From NCBI GenBank assembly GCA_031262005.1, contig JAISIO010000044.1:1-6224 (forward strand): a stretch of DNA of 6,224 bases, read 5' to 3'. Each line of letters starts with the position of its first letter. Position 1 is the first letter of the stretch. This stretch comes from Bacteroidales bacterium. GTDB lineage: Bacteria; Bacteroidota; Bacteroidia; Bacteroidales; UBA1715. The notes under the pieces are model-generated. The model made no database searches, had not been told where the DNA came from, and was given only the letters and a program-made list of their open reading frames with translations. Below are positions 3,649 to 6,224 of this stretch, in pieces. Both the position numbers and the translations under genes were made by a program.

Positions 3649-6224
3649 ATGAACACAATAGAAATAAAACGCGCCCGCGTTCACAACCTCAAAAATCTAT
3701 CGCTCACAATAGACCGCAACCAACTTATTGTGGTTACCGGACTTTCGGGCAGTGGCAAATCGTCGCTGGCGTTCGATACCATTTATGCCGAAGGGCAACG
3801 CCGCTATGTAGAAAGTCTGTCGGCGTATGCACGGCAGTTTTTGGGCAAAATTCACAAGCCCGAAGTTGATTATATTGGCGGTATTCCTCCGGCAATTGCT
3901 ATTGAGCAAAAAGTCAATACCACCAATCCGCGTTCTACGGTGGGCACTTCTACCGAAATTTACGATTACTTAAAATTACTCTATGCTCGTATCGGGCGAG
4001 TGTTTTCGCCAATTTCGGGTGTGGAGGTTCAGCGTCATTCGGTGGACGATGTGGTGGAAAAAGTGTTGCAACACGAAGGAAAGAAACTCTTTATTACCAC
4101 TGCTTTGCAAGCTGATAAGAAAACACTTTTTGCACGTTTGGAAAGCCTATTACAGCAAGGTTTTACCCGTTTGTTTATCAACAATGCGGCAGCTCGCAAA
4201 AGTGCTATGCCGGAAGTTGTGCGCATTGACGAAATTATTGAACACAAAACGCCAATTCCGCTTTCCGACAGTTTTTTGCTTATCGACCGTATGGAGGTTT
4301 CCGCCAAAGAACAAGCCCGCATAGCCGATTCGGTGCAAACGGCTTTCTATGAAGGGAAAAACACCTGTTCCATTTTTATTGAACAAGATAACGGCTCGTT
4401 TGAGAGTTTTGATTTTTCTAACGATTTTGAGGCTGACGGTATACAATTTGAAGAACCTACGGTGCATACATTCAGTTTCAATAGTCCAATAGGGGCTTGC
4501 CCCACGTGCGAAGGTTTCGGAAAAACTATGGGAATCGATCCGCAGCTGGTTATCCCCAACGAATCGCTTTCGGTGTGGGACGATGCCGTAGCTTGCTGGC
4601 GTGGTGAAAAAATGAACGAGTGGAAAATGGCGTTGGTACACAATGCGGGCAAAGTGGGGTTCCCTATTCACAAACCATATAGCGAACTTACGCAGGAACA
4701 CAAAGATATGTTGTGGCACGGCACTCAATATTTTGGCGGCATCGATCAATTTTTTGAAATGGTTGAAGAAAATACCTATAAAATTCAATACCGAGTAATG
4801 CTCTCACGCTATCGCGGAAAAACTACGTGTCCCACTTGCCACGGTTCACGTTTGCGCCCCCAAGCATTGTATGTCAAAGTTGCCAATACGTCAATAGATA
4901 AATTAGTACAAATGCCTATCCACGACCTTGTTCCGTTTTTCAACAAGTTACAACTGACCGAACACGAAGAAGAAATCGCGCATCGCATAGTGCTCGAAAT
5001 CAAATCACGACTGGGCTTTTTGCTCAATGTTGGTTTGGGTTATCTTACGTTAAATAGACTTTCTAATTCGCTTTCGGGCGGCGAAAGTCAGCGCATCAAT
5101 TTGGCTACTTCGTTGGGTAGCAGTTTGGTTGGTTCGCTCTATATTTTAGATGAGCCGAGTATAGGTTTGCACCCTCGCGACACACATTTGCTGATAGGCG
5201 TGTTGCGCAATTTGCAACAGTTGGGCAATACCGTAATTGTGGTGGAACACGACGAAGAAATTATGCGCTCTGCCGACCAAATTATTGATATTGGACCGGG
5301 TGCAGGATCACTGGGTGGCGAATTGGTATTTCAAGGTAGTGTTCAAGAACTGGAAAAAGCCGAAAATTCACTTACTGCCGACTATTTGTGTAAACGAAAA
5401 AATATAGAAGTTCCTGCCGAACGCAAGGCATGGGAAAAATCAATCAAAATTCACGGTGCTCGTGAAAATAATTTAAAAAACATAGATGTCGAAATTCCTT
5501 TGGGCGTATTTACGGTAATTACCGGTGTTTCGGGCAGTGGAAAATCATCGTTAATTCACAAAATTCTGTATCCGGTAGTCGCACGTCAATTGGGTGAAAA
5601 TGGCGGAGAAATTGGTAAATTTGACACTATTGAAGGCATTGAAAATACCGTGTTTTCAGTGGAATTTGTCGACCAAAATCCGATTGGGCGTTCTTCGCGT
5701 TCCAACCCAATAACGTATTTGAAAGCCTACGACGAAATTCGTAAACTCTATACCGATCAGCCAATGTCTAAACAAATGGGTTTCAAGCCTGCGCACTTTT
5801 CGTTCAATACCGATGGCGGACGCTGCGAGGAATGTCAGGGTGAAGGAACTATAAAAGTGGCAATGCAATTTATGGCAGATGTGGAACTTGTGTGCGAAGC
5901 CTGCAACGGCAAACGCTTTAAAGACGAGGTTTTGGAGGTGTTGTATCGCCAAAAATCTATTTTCGATATTTTGGAAATGACTGTTGCCGATGCTATAGAA
6001 TTTTTTGCACAGGATAAAAATACTACCGCACGAAAAATTGTTGAAAAGATTCAACCGCTGTTTGATGTCGGTTTGGGTTATATGAAATTGGGACAATCGT
6101 CGAGCACACTTTCGGGTGGTGAGAGTCAGCGTGTAAAACTTGCTTCGTTTTTGAGTAAAGAAAGCAAAGAGCAATCCTGCTTGTTTATTTTCGATGAACC
6201 TACCACCGGATTGCATTTTCATGA
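3649..6224 (+). CDS. uvrA: UvrA, excinuclease ABC subunit A (3' end outside the window)
   Basis: This is the damage-sensing ATPase of nucleotide excision repair; a UvrA dimer finds distorted DNA and loads UvrB. 858 codons are open to the edge. Walker A1 is GLSGSGKSS at 31-39, followed by the near-invariant RRYVESLSAYARQF. The UvrB-binding region, about 125-245, is present, so this is not a UvrA2-type short form; the Cys pair often seen near residue 119 is replaced by SPISG, which I recall as usual in Bacteroidota. The first zinc site is C284/C287 with C394/C397 on either side of the insertion domain. Signature 1 is LSGGE at 475-479 and Walker B1 is DEPSIGLH at 501-508. Walker A2 is GVSGSGKSS at 626-634. 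The second zinc module is C726/C729 and C749/C752. Signature 2 is LSGGE at 821-825 and Walker B2 is DEPTTGLHFH at 849-858, where the window ends. Bacterial UvrA is usually 930-950 residues, so about 75-90 are missing. The ATG at 3649 gives the expected short N-terminus before the first ABC strand. Confidence 0.97.
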   Translation, partial: MNTIEIKRARVHNLKNLSLTIDRNQLIVVTGLSGSGKSSLAFDTIYAEGQRRYVESLSAYARQFLGKIHKPEVDYIGGIPPAIAIEQKVNTTNPRSTVGTSTEIYDYLKLLYARIGRVFSPISGVEVQRHSVDDVVEKVLQHEGKKLFITTALQADKKTLFARLESLLQQGFTRLFINNAAARKSAMPEVVRIDEIIEHKTPIPLSDSFLLIDRMEVSAKEQARIADSVQTAFYEGKNTCSIFIEQDNGSFESFDFSNDFEADGIQFEEPTVHTFSFNSPIGACPTCEGFGKTMGIDPQLVIPNESLSVWDDAVACWRGEKMNEWKMALVHNAGKVGFPIHKPYSELTQEHKDMLWHGTQYFGGIDQFFEMVEENTYKIQYRVMLSRYRGKTTCPTCHGSRLRPQALYVKVANTSIDKLVQMPIHDLVPFFNKLQLTEHEEEIAHRIVLEIKSRLGFLLNVGLGYLTLNRLSNSLSGGESQRINLATSLGSSLVGSLYILDEPSIGLHPRDTHLLIGVLRNLQQLGNTVIVVEHDEEIMRSADQIIDIGPGAGSLGGELVFQGSVQELEKAENSLTADYLCKRKNIEVPAERKAWEKSIKIHGARENNLKNIDVEIPLGVFTVITGVSGSGKSSLIHKILYPVVARQLGENGGEIGKFDTIEGIENTVFSVEFVDQNPIGRSSRSNPITYLKAYDEIRKLYTDQPMSKQMGFKPAHFSFNTDGGRCEECQGEGTIKVAMQFMADVELVCEACNGKRFKDEVLEVLYRQKSIFDILEMTVADAIEFFAQDKNTTARKIVEKIQPLFDVGLGYMKLGQSSSTLSGGESQRVKLASFLSKESKEQSCLFIFDEPTTGLHFH

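Noticed and set aside
3983..4324. Open + frame of 113 codons within uvrA
   Set aside because: It is in another frame inside the uvrA coding sequence, whose own frame is intact with all domain motifs; the peptide shows no family features.
4150..4788. Long open frame of 212 codons on the - strand across uvrA
   Set aside because: It is antisense to a fully conserved coding region, and its product has no recognisable domain or plausible start context.
5656..6222. 188-codon - strand open frame at the right end
   Set aside because: It lies opposite the second zinc module and ATPase motifs of uvrA, which are clearly the coded strand; the translation is low in recognisable features.

Overview
The window looks like an ordinary chromosomal stretch from a member of the Bacteroidota, probably an uncultured Bacteroidales-like organism. 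The base composition is moderately AT-rich. There are no clear Shine-Dalgarno sequences before the starts. Two perfect TAnnTTTG boxes (the Bacteroidota -7 promoter element) lie between genes. The UvrA and ABC-F proteins read like Bacteroidota versions, and there is a FISUMP-domain secreted protein of a kind common in Bacteroidota and Fibrobacterota. The species cannot be named from this sequence.

Layout: four protein genes, all on the + strand, separated by 101, 253 and 184 bases. (1) An ABC-F translation-factor ATPase fills the first 1631 bases; the window begins one base inside its start codon. (2) A short secreted FISUMP-domain protein lies at 1733-2320. (3) A class II Fic AMP-transferase (2574-3464) carries its own inhibitory motif and a C-terminal helix-turn-helix-like module. 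(4) uvrA begins at 3649 and runs off the right edge about 75-90 codons before its expected end. The genes do not form an obvious single pathway: ribosome-associated ATPase, exported protein, AMPylation/regulation, and nucleotide excision repair. The spacing and candidate promoters suggest mostly separate transcription units.

The least ordinary parts are the gaps. The first holds three different hairpins in a row (1632-1716). The third of these recurs before uvrA (3562-3591) with the same left flank and stem but an inverted 8-base loop. The gap before fic holds four ATTCACG heptamers in alternating orientation at 28, 24 and 28 bases, with a perfect -7 box in the middle of the first pair. This looks like an operator and could be a target of the HTH-like tail of the Fic protein. 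The uvrA leader can be drawn as a three-way junction RNA that starts just after a perfect -7 box and closes 13 bases before the ATG. These are inferences from pattern only. No gene-free stretch exceeds 300 bases, and I see no CRISPR array, tRNA, rRNA, insertion sequence or phage gene.
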